DNA of 19,994 bases. It comes from Hallerella sp964501065. Lineage in GTDB: Bacteria; Fibrobacterota; Fibrobacteria; Fibrobacterales; Fibrobacteraceae. Of the stretch, positions 7,154 to 15,081 are shown piece by piece. Where the stretch lies: the NCBI GenBank assembly GCA_964501065.1, contig CAZCRF010000048.1, positions 1 through 19,994 of the forward strand. Direction: 5' to 3'. Position numbers and translations under genes: made by a program. The notes beneath the pieces were generated by a model. The model saw nothing but the letters and a program-made list of their open reading frames with translations, ran no database searches and was not told the origin of the DNA. Every line of letters begins with the position of its first letter. The first letter of the stretch is position 1.

Positions 7154-8263
7154 ATGAAGTTCTTCTGCACGGCACTCGCCTCCATCTGCATCTCGGCCGG
7201 CATCCTCTCCTGCGCAAAACCCGCAGCGGAGGCCGCAAGAGCCTCCCCGAGCCTCCCGGCGCACCACATGCCGAACGGACACTTCCGCAACACGGACACC
7301 TCGAGCGCACCGATTCTCGACACGATGGAAGTCGATTCCCTGGTGCCGACAAACCGCACGGAGCTGCACCCTCTCACCGTCATCCGGGGAGGCGAAGAAC
7401 TTTGGGCGGACACGTCCCTTTGCACGGCGACGTGGATTGGGCACGGGACTTATTACATCAAACTGGAAAACTTCGCCATCCTGGGCGACCCGATTTTCAG
7501 CGGAAGGGCGTCCCCCGTCCAACTGTTCGGGCCGAAGCGGGGAACGCCGCCGGGCAGAGACCTCGATTCCCTGCCGCGCGTCGATTTGGTGCTGATTTCC
7601 CACGACCATTACGACCATTTGGACAAGGGCAGCATCAAGCGCATCCACAAGAAATGGCCGAACTGCCTGTTCGCCGTCCCCCTGAAAGTAGCCGAGATTC
7701 TCGAAGGCTGGGGAATCCCGAAGAGGCAAATCCTGGAACTGGACTGGTGGGAATCCGCAGACCTTGCGAACCGCATGCGCCTGACCTTCGTCCCGGCGCA
7801 TCACACAAGCCGGCGCGGGGCCTTCAAATCCAGCAGGAACTCCACCCTCTGGGGCGGCTGGATTGTCGAATGGAAGGGGAAGAGGCTCTGGTTCGCCGGG
7901 GACATCGCCATGGGCGACGGCTCCTATTACAGGGAAATCGCCCAAAAGTTCTCCCCCGTCGACGTCGCCTTCCTGCCCATCGGAAGCTACAAACCGTCAA
8001 GATACACGCGCGTCCACGTCAGCCCGAGACAGGCGGCGAAACTGCACCTTCTCGTCGAATCCAAGCAAAGCTTCGCCATGCACTGGGGGACTTTCAGCAT
8101 GGTCTTCGAGCGGATGGACGACCCACCGAAGGATTTGGAACGCTCCAAGAGGGAATTGGGGATTCCGGATTCCGCATTCATCGCCCCGATGCCCGGGAAA
8201 ATCGTCCCCATCTTAAAACTCGGGGGGACGCCACCCACCCCCTTGCCCTCCAAATTGGAATAA
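7154..8263 (+). CDS. NAPE-PLD-like metallo-beta-lactamase-fold hydrolase, putative lipoprotein
   Basis: A 369-residue zinc hydrolase of the metallo-beta-lactamase fold, closest in pattern to NAPE-PLD/YtnP/UlaG-type phosphodiesterases and lactonases. Evidence: the metal site SHDHYDHLD (His150, Asp151, His152, Tyr153, Asp154, His155), a WW pair and PAHHTSRR about 65 residues on, WGGWIVE, FAGDIAMGD, PIGSYKPSR and the C-terminal MHWGTF. These appear in the order typical of the NAPE-PLD branch. The N-terminus is hydrophobic with ILSC at 17-20, a near-consensus lipobox (Leu at -2 is unusual), so it is probably membrane-anchored. Substrate unknown; a lipid or phosphodiester is plausible by family only. 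ATG 7154 has no clear Shine-Dalgarno. Translation may follow the cupin gene or depend on an unstructured leader. Confidence 0.85.
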   Translation: MKFFCTALASICISAGILSCAKPAAEAARASPSLPAHHMPNGHFRNTDTSSAPILDTMEVDSLVPTNRTELHPLTVIRGGEELWADTSLCTATWIGHGTYYIKLENFAILGDPIFSGRASPVQLFGPKRGTPPGRDLDSLPRVDLVLISHDHYDHLDKGSIKRIHKKWPNCLFAVPLKVAEILEGWGIPKRQILELDWWESADLANRMRLTFVPAHHTSRRGAFKSSRNSTLWGGWIVEWKGKRLWFAGDIAMGDGSYYREIAQKFSPVDVAFLPIGSYKPSRYTRVHVSPRQAAKLHLLVESKQSFAMHWGTFSMVFERMDDPPKDLERSKRELGIPDSAFIAPMPGKIVPILKLGGTPPTPLPSKLE

Positions 8264-8351
8264 AAATCAAACCCTCTTATCCGCAATTTTCCCCTACGAC
8301 CCCTAAAAAGGTCTCAAAAATTCTATCATTTTGAAAAAACGGAGACGCAAC

Positions 8352-9113
8352 ATGAACCTTCTCGAAATCATCGCCAAGGCCAAGGCCGAAAAATCGAAGA
8401 AACTGGATCTCACGGACATGCACTTGCGCCTGCTCCCGTCGCAACTGTTCGAACTCGAAGACTTGGAAGAATTGGTCTTGGACCAAAACCTGCTCGTGGA
8501 ACTCCCAGACGAAATCGGCCGCCTGAAAAACTTGAAGAGCCTTTCCGTCAGCGAGAACGACCTGATGGAACTCCCGGAAACATTGGCCGACCTCTCATCC
8601 CTGGAAAACCTGTACTTGGGCTACAACAGCCTTTCGGAGCTTCCGAGAGAAGTGGGGAAATTGAATCGGTTGAAAACGGTGAACATCGCGCGGAACCAGC
8701 TGCTCGAGCTCCCGGATTCCATCGGGAACTGGGAATGCGTGGAAAAGCTCTCCCTGCACGACAACATGCTCTCGAAAATCCCGGATTCCATCGGGAACAT
8801 GAAACGGCTCAAAAAACTCTATCTGGACAACAACGAATTGACGGTGCTCCCCGAAAGCCTCGGCGACCTGGAAAACCTGGAAGTCCTGATGGTCTCCGGC
8901 AACAACCTGATTTCCCTCCAGCCATCCATCGGGCACTTGAAAAAACTGCACGAACTGGTGCTAGACGAGAACGATCTCGAAACGCTGCCCGTGGAACTGG
9001 CCGATTGCGACGCTCTCAAATCCTTGTCCATCGTGAACAACCCGTTTTCAGGGCCGATTCCGACGGCAATCCGCAAAAAGGCGGGCCTTCAGATAGACCC
9101 CAGCGACCCATAG
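8352..9113 (+). CDS. Leucine-rich repeat protein
   Basis: A 253-residue protein made almost entirely of about ten 23-residue leucine-rich repeats of the pattern LxxLxLxxNxLxxLPxxIGxL, starting near residue 18. The only non-repeat parts are a short Lys-rich helical cap (LLEIIAKAKAEKSKK) and the end after a degenerate last repeat (GPIPTAIRKK). No signal peptide or membrane segment is seen, so it is predicted to be cytoplasmic and a protein-binding scaffold; the partner is unknown. The start is ATG 8352 with GGAG seven bases before it, not the upstream in-frame TTG 8331. The S41 protease gene begins seven bases after its stop, so the two are almost certainly co-transcribed. The repeats vary enough in DNA sequence that slippage is unlikely. 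Confidence 0.85.
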   Translation: MNLLEIIAKAKAEKSKKLDLTDMHLRLLPSQLFELEDLEELVLDQNLLVELPDEIGRLKNLKSLSVSENDLMELPETLADLSSLENLYLGYNSLSELPREVGKLNRLKTVNIARNQLLELPDSIGNWECVEKLSLHDNMLSKIPDSIGNMKRLKKLYLDNNELTVLPESLGDLENLEVLMVSGNNLISLQPSIGHLKKLHELVLDENDLETLPVELADCDALKSLSIVNNPFSGPIPTAIRKKAGLQIDPSDP

Positions 9114-9120
9114 GCGAAAA

Positions 9121-10482
9121 ATGCCGTTTTTCAAAAAGCTTTTCATCCTTTGCGCCTGCCTGGGAGTTTTTTGGGGATGCTCCGACACAGTTTCCCCTTC
9201 CTCCGAATTCTCCGTCGGGAACAAGGAATTCAACTTCAACTACGCATTCCTCTATTACTATTATTACAAAGCGGACGAGGAACTCCAAGAACCCTCCGCC
9301 TATGTGGGGAACCCGCTCGCCCAGGAACTCCCCGCGAAATACGCGGACATCGCCGACGTCTACTTGATGTATTACAGCATGTCGGATTTGATGACCCAGT
9401 ATTTTCCCCACGACTATTTCAACGCCATCAACACGGCCATCACCCAATCATCGACAGATTCCAAATCCTTCGGAATGGAACTTTCGGAAAGCCTGGCGGT
9501 GAAAACCGTTTACCGGGAAGGCCCGGCCGCATCCGCCGGCATCCGAAAAGGGGACACTGTCCATTCCCTCGACGGAGTGGAACTCGACGGGAGCGATTCC
9601 CTGTACACGGCGAAACTCTCGGAAAAGACGGAAGACACGTTCCTCTTTTCCATCAAGCGCGGAAACGATACGCTCTCCCGTTACATGACCCGGACCTCCC
9701 TCATCAAACCGAGCGTTTACCTCGACTCCATCGACGAAATCCCGGTAATCCGCGTCACGACCTTCATGGGAACGACCAACGGATTCCGCGAAGACGGCTC
9801 GGCACTCGAATTCGAAGACGCCTTGGAAAAGACGTCGGGGGCCAAGGCGACAGTCCTGGACTTGCGAAAGAACGGAGGCGGCAACCTGAACCTTTGCGAA
9901 AGAATGGCGGCGGACGTCCTTTCAAAGGGCGACACGGTCATCATCGAAAAGGAATGGGGAATCCAAAACGGTTCGCGCGGCACAAGGGAAACCGCCTACA
10001 CGGCGGAATCGGACGGCATCGGGGCAAAACGCTATTACGTGTTGCTGCTCGACAGCGGAAGCGCAAGTTGCACGGAAATTTTCGCGGCGGCGCTGTCCTC
10101 CAATCTAAAAACCCCCATCGTCGGCACGACTTCTTACGGCAAGGGAATCGGACAGCTGTACATCATCACGCCGGACAGCGGCTACGGAGCGGCGACCAGC
10201 TCCCTTTTCTACGACAAGGACGGGCAAGCTTACCATTCCTACGGGTTCGAACCGGACTTTTTCGTCCCGGACGAAGATTCCGCCCTGGCGAAGGCCGTGT
10301 CCCTAGCCAAAGAGGGAACTTTCAAGCGGACAGCGGGATACAGCACCCAAGTCCAACCGTTCTGGCAGCAGGTGAAGAATAAATCCGCAGAAAACCTCTC
10401 CCCGGAAAGAGCCGCCCAACGGTTGAAGACTGGGATGGCCCTACGGGTGAAAGATTACACGCTGCTTGACTTTGACCGTTGA
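9121..10482 (+). CDS. S41-family (C-terminal processing-like) peptidase lipoprotein with PDZ domain
   Basis: A 453-residue serine protease of the tail-specific/CtpA type. The N-terminus FILCACLGVFWGC is a lipoprotein signal with lipidated Cys at about 20, placing it on the periplasmic side of a membrane. After an all-helical region (about 40-110) a PDZ domain covers about 120-200 (VYREGPAASAGIRKGD). The protease domain holds DLRKNGGGN (about 248-256), GSASCTE with the likely nucleophile Ser316, and SYGKG with Lys341. The 25-residue Ser-Lys spacing is that of the family's catalytic dyad. The usual SASASE motif is here SASCTE, a mild deviation. It follows the LRR gene by seven bases, and its 3' end overlaps the convergent M23 gene by 42 bases. 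Confidence 0.88.
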   Translation: MPFFKKLFILCACLGVFWGCSDTVSPSSEFSVGNKEFNFNYAFLYYYYYKADEELQEPSAYVGNPLAQELPAKYADIADVYLMYYSMSDLMTQYFPHDYFNAINTAITQSSTDSKSFGMELSESLAVKTVYREGPAASAGIRKGDTVHSLDGVELDGSDSLYTAKLSEKTEDTFLFSIKRGNDTLSRYMTRTSLIKPSVYLDSIDEIPVIRVTTFMGTTNGFREDGSALEFEDALEKTSGAKATVLDLRKNGGGNLNLCERMAADVLSKGDTVIIEKEWGIQNGSRGTRETAYTAESDGIGAKRYYVLLLDSGSASCTEIFAAALSSNLKTPIVGTTSYGKGIGQLYIITPDSGYGAATSSLFYDKDGQAYHSYGFEPDFFVPDEDSALAKAVSLAKEGTFKRTAGYSTQVQPFWQQVKNKSAENLSPERAAQRLKTGMALRVKDYTLLDFDR

Positions 10483-11757
10483 ACCGTCGATAAGGCGCGG
10501 CTCGACGGACTCCACCTTCTCTAAATCCGAACGGATGGCCTCCACCTGTTTTTGCAGCCGGGCGAGGCGTTCCCCTTGGAGCTTCGGCGTTGCAATCATC
10601 GTCTTGGATTTCGGGTTTATCCATTTGCCTTGGGCGTTTTTAAATCCCAAATGCAGGTGCGGACCCGTGCTGCGCCCCGTACTGCCGACGCGACCGATGA
10701 CCTGCCCCCCGTTCACCTGTTGCCCGACTCCCACCCCGCGGGAACTCAAGTGCATATAATAGCTCGTGGAATTGTCCGCATGGCGCACGGCAATTTTATT
10801 TCCGCTGTACGGGTCAAATCCGGAAACGACCACCTTCCCCTTGGCGACCGCGTAGACGGGAGACCCCTTGGGGCTTCCGTAGTCGATACCGCTGTGCATC
10901 TTGCGCTGCCCGGTAATCGGATGAACGCGCACCCCGAACGGGCTTGTCACGTGCAGACGATCCAAGGGATACCGCAATCCGTCGAATATCAAGGCTTCCC
11001 CGCTTTCCGTGTAATGAGCGTTGTAAGTGCTCTTCGGATCCGGGTCGGAGTAGAGGAACGCTTCGTGGTGACCGACCGTCCTGCCCGTGAATTCCGCATA
11101 CAGGACCTTCCCCGAAATCCAAACGGAATCCTGGAAAAAGGATTCTTCGAGCATGATGCGGAAACGGTCCCCGGGTTGCACGCTCGAAAAGGGAATCTTG
11201 CACTGAAGCACCCCCGCGACGACTCCGGACATCCTGGCCGGGATTCCCACGGAAATGAGAGTCCCGTGCAAAGTCCCCCCCGGAAGAATGGAGCCCTCGA
11301 AAACGGACTGTTTCACCGTCAAGGGCTTTTCCACCAACCGGTAACGGAAAGCGTCTGTCGCCGAATCGCGAAAGAGCAGATGCACCGTCGCCGGATTCGG
11401 CGAATAGCGGAAGACTTGAACCTTCCCCGAAGAATCCCGAGCAACATGAAAGGCCTGCCCCACCCGAAGGTTCGAAAGTTCCACACTGTCCTGGATGGAG
11501 AGCACGATGGAACGCCTGTCGTTAAACGAGACCTGTAACCGCTCCAAGACCTGGTAAAGCCCTTCCCCCGCCTGAACCGTATCGTTCAAAATAAATACAG
11601 ACGATTCCCTGCCCCTTTCGAACTCCACGCTATCCCGGCGGATTTTTTCCAAATCCCGCTCCAAAGACTCCTTCCGGGAATCCAACTCTTCCAACCTCTC
11701 CCTTTCCGAACAACCGAAAAGGAGGACTGCGGTCAAGGCAAAAACAAGAATCTTCAT
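10441..11757 (-). CDS. M23-family peptidoglycan endopeptidase lipoprotein
   Basis: A 438-residue cell-wall hydrolase of the LytM/M23 metallopeptidase class, which cuts peptide cross-links in peptidoglycan. The signal sequence ends LLFGC, Cys16 being the lipidation site. Residues 20-50 form a charged coiled coil (ERERLEELDSRKESLERDL). The middle (about 60-240) resembles the non-catalytic beta-rich and LysM/OapA-like parts of MepM-type proteins. The catalytic domain has HPITGQRKMHSGIDYG (zinc ligands His288 and Asp292), His336 in YYMHLS, and HLHLG (His367, His369), so all ligands are present and it should be active. A second coiled coil (LARLQKQVEAIRSDLEKVE) lies near the C-terminus. It ends inside the convergent S41 gene. 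The FKBP gene upstream is separated by a terminator, so it probably has its own promoter. Confidence 0.9.
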   Translation of the reverse strand: MKILVFALTAVLLFGCSERERLEELDSRKESLERDLEKIRRDSVEFERGRESSVFILNDTVQAGEGLYQVLERLQVSFNDRRSIVLSIQDSVELSNLRVGQAFHVARDSSGKVQVFRYSPNPATVHLLFRDSATDAFRYRLVEKPLTVKQSVFEGSILPGGTLHGTLISVGIPARMSGVVAGVLQCKIPFSSVQPGDRFRIMLEESFFQDSVWISGKVLYAEFTGRTVGHHEAFLYSDPDPKSTYNAHYTESGEALIFDGLRYPLDRLHVTSPFGVRVHPITGQRKMHSGIDYGSPKGSPVYAVAKGKVVVSGFDPYSGNKIAVRHADNSTSYYMHLSSRGVGVGQQVNGGQVIGRVGSTGRSTGPHLHLGFKNAQGKWINPKSKTMIATPKLQGERLARLQKQVEAIRSDLEKVESVEPRLIDGSTVKVKQRVIFHP

Positions 11758-11767
11758 TTTTCAAAGA

Positions 11768-11791
11768 CAAAAGCTCGCCGCAAAAGCGAGC
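11768..11791 (-). terminator. Intrinsic terminator downstream of the FKBP gene
   Basis: GCTCGC (11773-11778) and GCGAGC (11786-11791) form a perfect 6-bp stem with a seven-base loop. On the minus strand the stem is followed by TTTTG. It lies between the FKBP stop and the M23 start, so it should separate these two same-strand genes. Confidence 0.65.
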
Positions 11792-11811
11792 CTTCGTCCA
11801 TTTTCATTTTA

Positions 11812-12555
11812 TCACTTGGAAGCCGGGGCTTCCGCCTTCTTGATGCCGAGCAATTCCACTTCGAATTCCAGGAGGCTGTTCCCGGGAATGACGCCCGGAC
11901 GCCCGTTCGGGCCGTAGCCCAACTGGCTGGGAATCCACGCCTGCGCCTTTCCGCCGACCTTCATCAGCTTCAAAAGTTCCGTCCAGCCGGGGATGACCGC
12001 CTTCACGGGGAATTCTGCGGGCTGACCGCGCTTGATGGAGCTGTCGAATTCCTTCCCGTCGAGCAGCTTCCCCGTATAGTGGACACTGACAATCGAAGAA
12101 TCCGTCGGTGTTTCGCCCGTGCCTTCGACAATCACCTTGTACTGAAGTCCGCTCTCCGTGGTGACGACGCCCTCGGCCGTCTTGTTCTTCGCGAGGAACG
12201 CTTCCTGTTCCGCCAAGTTCTTCGCAGCGGCGATGCTGTCCTTTGATATTTTCTGCTGCATGAGCTTCATCGAAAATTCGTTCAAGGCCGCGCCCACCAT
12301 GGAATCATTCATCAAGTACTTCGTGGAATCGTGTTCGTAACGATCCTTGAACCCCTGGATGAAGGCGTCCATATCCAAGTCGATGGAATCCCGGGCGACC
12401 ATTTGGGTATAAGCCTGCATTCCGAAGTTCGCCCCGATGGAATAGCTATACTTATCCTTTTCCGTGACCAAGGACTTCTTGCCCGATTTCGAACACAATT
12501 GATCGCATCCGACAAAGAGGGCGAAAGAAAGGCCTAAAACAATCCATTTTTTCAT
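11812..12555 (-). CDS. FKBP-type peptidyl-prolyl cis-trans isomerase lipoprotein
   Basis: Catalyses proline isomerisation during folding of exported proteins, most likely in the periplasm. It has 247 residues from ATG 12553-12555, which has AAGGAAAT ahead of it; the frame extends 49 codons further up through AT-rich intergenic DNA, but those residues are not protein-like. The N-terminus MKKWIVLGLSFALFVGC is a lipoprotein signal with Cys17. The domain order is that of Mip/FkpA: an N-terminal dimerisation helix region (YSIGANFGMQAY... to about 120), then an FKBP domain from about 138 (GLQYKVIVEGTG, VSVHYTGKLLDGKEFDSS, VIPGWTELL, IPSQLGYG, LLEFEVELL), with the active-site aromatic pattern kept. 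It is divergent from the XRE regulator gene and has its own terminator. Confidence 0.9.
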   Translation of the reverse strand: MKKWIVLGLSFALFVGCDQLCSKSGKKSLVTEKDKYSYSIGANFGMQAYTQMVARDSIDLDMDAFIQGFKDRYEHDSTKYLMNDSMVGAALNEFSMKLMQQKISKDSIAAAKNLAEQEAFLAKNKTAEGVVTTESGLQYKVIVEGTGETPTDSSIVSVHYTGKLLDGKEFDSSIKRGQPAEFPVKAVIPGWTELLKLMKVGGKAQAWIPSQLGYGPNGRPGVIPGNSLLEFEVELLGIKKAEAPASK

Positions 12556-12709
12556 TTTGATTTCCTTTTGAAAAATTTCAAGTGCCCATAAAATAAAATT
12601 TTTCCACGCGGGGAAAAATCCCCCGATGCATTTTGGCAAAAATTTCGCCCTTTTATTTGCCACTTTTCGGTAGCAGGATTGCCCACCCATTTTTGATACC
12701 ATTTATAAA

Positions 12710-13012
12710 ATGAAAGATTCGCCGATAACCCGGAAAGCCCTGCGAGAAATCCTCATCCGCTGGCGCGCCGACTTGCATCTCAGCCAAGAAAAGATGGCGA
12801 ATCTTTGCGGTATCTCGAGAACTCACCTGTCCCGGCTCGAAACCTGTACCGAATCGACAAAGCTTGAAACCATCCACCAAATCCTCGCCGCTTGCCAAAA
12901 GACCTGGCAAGATTTCGGCAATGCGATGGATGAAGCCGTATCTTCCGAGAATTCCTTCCGGAAGATAAAGATGGCCGCAGAACCGAAAGCTCCCTATTGG
13001 GACAAAAAATAG
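12710..13012 (+). CDS. XRE-family helix-turn-helix transcriptional regulator
   Basis: A 100-residue protein with a single Cro/CI-type helix-turn-helix at about 12-65. Recognisable parts are RWRADLHLSQEKMANLCGISRTHLSRLE, the usual turn and recognition helix, followed by TKLETIHQILAAC. The C-terminal 30 residues are charged with no known domain, so no ligand or oligomerisation domain is visible. ATG 12710 has no Shine-Dalgarno; TTTATAAA sits directly before it, which may be a promoter element and would then make the message almost leaderless or place the real start inside. It is divergent from the FKBP gene across 154 bases, so it may regulate itself or that gene, but no shared operator was seen. 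Confidence 0.8.
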   Translation: MKDSPITRKALREILIRWRADLHLSQEKMANLCGISRTHLSRLETCTESTKLETIHQILAACQKTWQDFGNAMDEAVSSENSFRKIKMAAEPKAPYWDKK

Positions 13013-13075
13013 CCCGCGCCCGCCTTTTTCCCATCCATTTTGTGTAAATTGTAACCGTTTTAGGAGAATGGCATC

Positions 13076-13789
13076 ATGATGTTCGACCCTCTTTACATGG
13101 GCATCCTTTTAATCACACTCATCATTTCGGGTGCGGTGTCCGCTTTGGTGAAATCCCGTTTCAACGCCGGGCAAAAAGTCCAAATCCGCAGCGGCTTGAC
13201 AGGAGCGGAAGTCGCCTCGGCCATTTTGGCGGACGCGGGCATTTACGATGTCCGGATTTGCGAAACGGGCGGATTCCTTTCGGATTATTACAACCCATTG
13301 GACAAAACCCTGAACCTTTCCCGCGAAGTTTACCACGGGCGCAGCGCGAGTTCGGCGGGAGTCGCCGCTCACGAAGTGGGCCACGCCATCCAACATGCGC
13401 AAAACTACTTCCCCCTGTGGCTGCGTTCCTTCATCGTCCCCGCGGCGAACATCGGCTCCAACTTGGGACCTTGGATTGTCATCTTGGGAATCATCCTGAT
13501 GTCGGTGGGGAAGTTCGCCATCGGGCAAAACGTCGCAATCGTCGGAGTCCTCCTATTCGGCATCGCCACCCTTTTCACCCTGGTCACCGTTCCCGTGGAA
13601 TTCGACGCTTCCTCGCGTGCCAAAAAAAGACTCGCCCGTTTAAACATCTTGGCGGAGGGCAAGGAACGGGATGTCGTCGCGGGAGTCCTCTTCGCCGCGG
13701 GCCTCACCTACGTCGCCGCCGCCATTTCGTCCATTATGCAGCTTCTCTACTGGGCGCTCCGCGCCGGCCTCTTGAATCGGAGGGATTGA
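13076..13789 (+). CDS. YugP-like membrane zinc metallopeptidase
   Basis: A 237-residue integral-membrane zinc protease of the YugP/Zn_peptidase_2 family. It has a membrane segment at about 7-25, a soluble catalytic part with the zincin motif AAHEVGHAIQHA (His99, Glu100, His103), and further hydrophobic segments at about 127-180 and 200-228. The conserved LSREVYHGRSASSAGVAAHE run is characteristic. Length and architecture match the family, whose substrate is unknown. Two ATGs (13076 and 13079) are possible; TAGGAG at 13061-13066 fits either. Its TGA overlaps the ATG of the next gene (TGATG at 13787-13791), indicating translational coupling to the small zinc-ribbon protein. Confidence 0.88.
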   Translation: MMFDPLYMGILLITLIISGAVSALVKSRFNAGQKVQIRSGLTGAEVASAILADAGIYDVRICETGGFLSDYYNPLDKTLNLSREVYHGRSASSAGVAAHEVGHAIQHAQNYFPLWLRSFIVPAANIGSNLGPWIVILGIILMSVGKFAIGQNVAIVGVLLFGIATLFTLVTVPVEFDASSRAKKRLARLNILAEGKERDVVAGVLFAAGLTYVAAAISSIMQLLYWALRAGLLNRRD

Positions 13790-14067
13790 TGCGGCGTATG
13801 GAAGTCGAATGCCCGATGTGCCGAGGAATCCTGGTCATCGACTCCGATTCGGGAAAAGTCCTCGAACATCGGGAATGCAGAAAGGAACGGCAATCCCTCG
13901 AAGATTTTCTCGGCAAGGAGAAGAACCGCGCAGCGGAATTGGACAAAAAATTCGAAGAAGCCAAGGAAAGGGAAAAGAACCGCCTTTCGGAAATCGAAAA
14001 GAAATTCCAAGCGGCAAAGAACAACCCGAATTTGAAGGATCCGCCGCCGTCCATTTTGTGGGATTGA
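13789..14067 (+). CDS. Small zinc-ribbon/coiled-coil protein, function unknown
   Basis: A 92-residue protein starting at the ATG that overlaps the stop of the YugP-like gene by one base; AGGGA lies a few bases upstream. Residues 8-30 carry CPMC and HREC (Cys8, Cys11, His27, Cys30), a likely C2HC zinc-binding ribbon. Residues 34-78 are a continuous, highly charged amphipathic helix (LEDFLGKEKNRAAELDKKF and so on), predicted to be a coiled coil, followed by a short Pro-rich tail (DPPPSILWD). The family is not recognised. Coupling suggests it works with, or regulates, the protease. The SIR2-like gene ends 18 bases away on the opposite strand. Confidence 0.7.
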   Translation: MRRMEVECPMCRGILVIDSDSGKVLEHRECRKERQSLEDFLGKEKNRAAELDKKFEEAKEREKNRLSEIEKKFQAAKNNPNLKDPPPSILWD

Positions 14068-14085
14068 ACTTCTTTCAATTCGCCG

Positions 14086-15081
14086 TCAAGCTTCCCGGTG
14101 GAGAATCCAATCCTTCAAGAAAATTTTAGCGTCTTCGCAAACAACGACATCCTTGTCAAAAAGACGTTCCAACCGCCCAAGGGAGGCGTCCCCGGTTTTT
14201 TCAAAAACGACCACTTTCCGGATGCGCTCCCGATGTTTCAGCAGAAACGGAAGGCTGTTCCCGTCTGTCTGCGGAAATCCGTACCCGATGATGTAAATTT
14301 CCTTGGCGTGGGACAACCAATAATCCGCTTTCGCCCAAATCACGTTGAAAAGGCTGCCTTTCAAAAAAGATTCCTTGGCATGCGCCATCGGAATGAAAAT
14401 GGGATTGTCCTCCTTGTAGAGCGGAAAACTGCCGTCGCCCGCTTCCACGCGGCAAACGCTATTCAAATTGAATTCCTCGCCGGCGCCTTTGACGGGATAC
14501 CAATTGAGCGAGCCGTGGAGCTTCAAGAGGTCAATGCTCCTTTGTCGCCGAAGATGTTCCGAAGAACAGTCCGCGCGCTCCATTTGCACCCCGTAATCCA
14601 CTTCTGCCGTCAAAAAAAGATGCGGATCCCGTTTCACCTGGTCTTCCACGAGCATATCATAATTGAAAGAAAGGAGAAGGTTCCTCTCTGCGGATTTTCG
14701 GTCATTGGCCACGGATTCCAAAAACCGGGACAGGATTTGGGAGGATTCCGCCGAAAGGAGGGAAGTCCGCTTCATGGAAGCCGCAATGAAATGAAGCAGC
14801 TCAAAGCGCAATTCCGCATTGTACAGGCGTTCCCTCTCCATCGAAAATATCTGGGCAGAAAGGATGTTCGTCGCGATGGATTCCATTTTCAAGCATTCGG
14901 AATCCCCACGGCAAATGTCGCGAAGCCACTGGCAATAATTTTTCAACTTGGCGTATTCCGAACCGATTCCGTCGGGAATGAGGCCGTTCAAATCCTTGAG
15001 AATGGGCATCTGTGGGCAAAAGGATTTGCTGAAGCCCGATCCGAGGAGAAATACCCGTTGAAAGCCCCCGGCAGTCGTCAG
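14086..15081 (-). CDS. SIR2-like domain protein with apparent non-AUG (CTG) start
   Basis: From the first ATG (15009) the protein would be 307 residues and would lack the nucleotide-binding start of the fold. The same frame stays open upstream and encodes RVFLLGSGFSKSFCPQ, the expected GxGxS loop (about 14-18). The frame reaches CTG at 15081-15079, which overlaps the dksA stop (CTGA) just after AAAGGAGG, giving about 331 residues. Other SIR2-like marks are LLSFNYDML (Asn140), LLKLHGSLNW (His189) and IYIIGYGFPQTD near the end. SIR2-like proteins bind or cleave NAD+, and several act in phage defence; activity here is inferred. No effector or membrane domain is seen. It lies in an apparent operon behind dksA. 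The exact start codon (CTG, or ACG after it) is uncertain. Confidence 0.7.
   Translation of the reverse strand: MTTAGGFQRVFLLGSGFSKSFCPQMPILKDLNGLIPDGIGSEYAKLKNYCQWLRDICRGDSECLKMESIATNILSAQIFSMERERLYNAELRFELLHFIAASMKRTSLLSAESSQILSRFLESVANDRKSAERNLLLSFNYDMLVEDQVKRDPHLFLTAEVDYGVQMERADCSSEHLRRQRSIDLLKLHGSLNWYPVKGAGEEFNLNSVCRVEAGDGSFPLYKEDNPIFIPMAHAKESFLKGSLFNVIWAKADYWLSHAKEIYIIGYGFPQTDGNSLPFLLKHRERIRKVVVFEKTGDASLGRLERLFDKDVVVCEDAKIFLKDWILHREA

Noticed and set aside
7090..8334. Long Arg/Pro/His-rich plus-strand frame and a 307-codon minus-strand frame over the MBL-fold gene
   Set aside because: Biased composition, no domain, and they overlap a gene with a full set of catalytic motifs.
9150..10382. 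410-codon Arg/His-rich frame overlapping the S41 protease
   Set aside because: Out-of-frame reading of a GC-rich coding region; the S41 frame has signal, PDZ and catalytic residues.
12679..12709. MerR-type promoter (19-bp spacer) before the XRE gene
   Set aside because: TTGCCC and TATAAA are 19 bases apart but the spacer has no dyad and the -10 abuts the ATG; probably chance.
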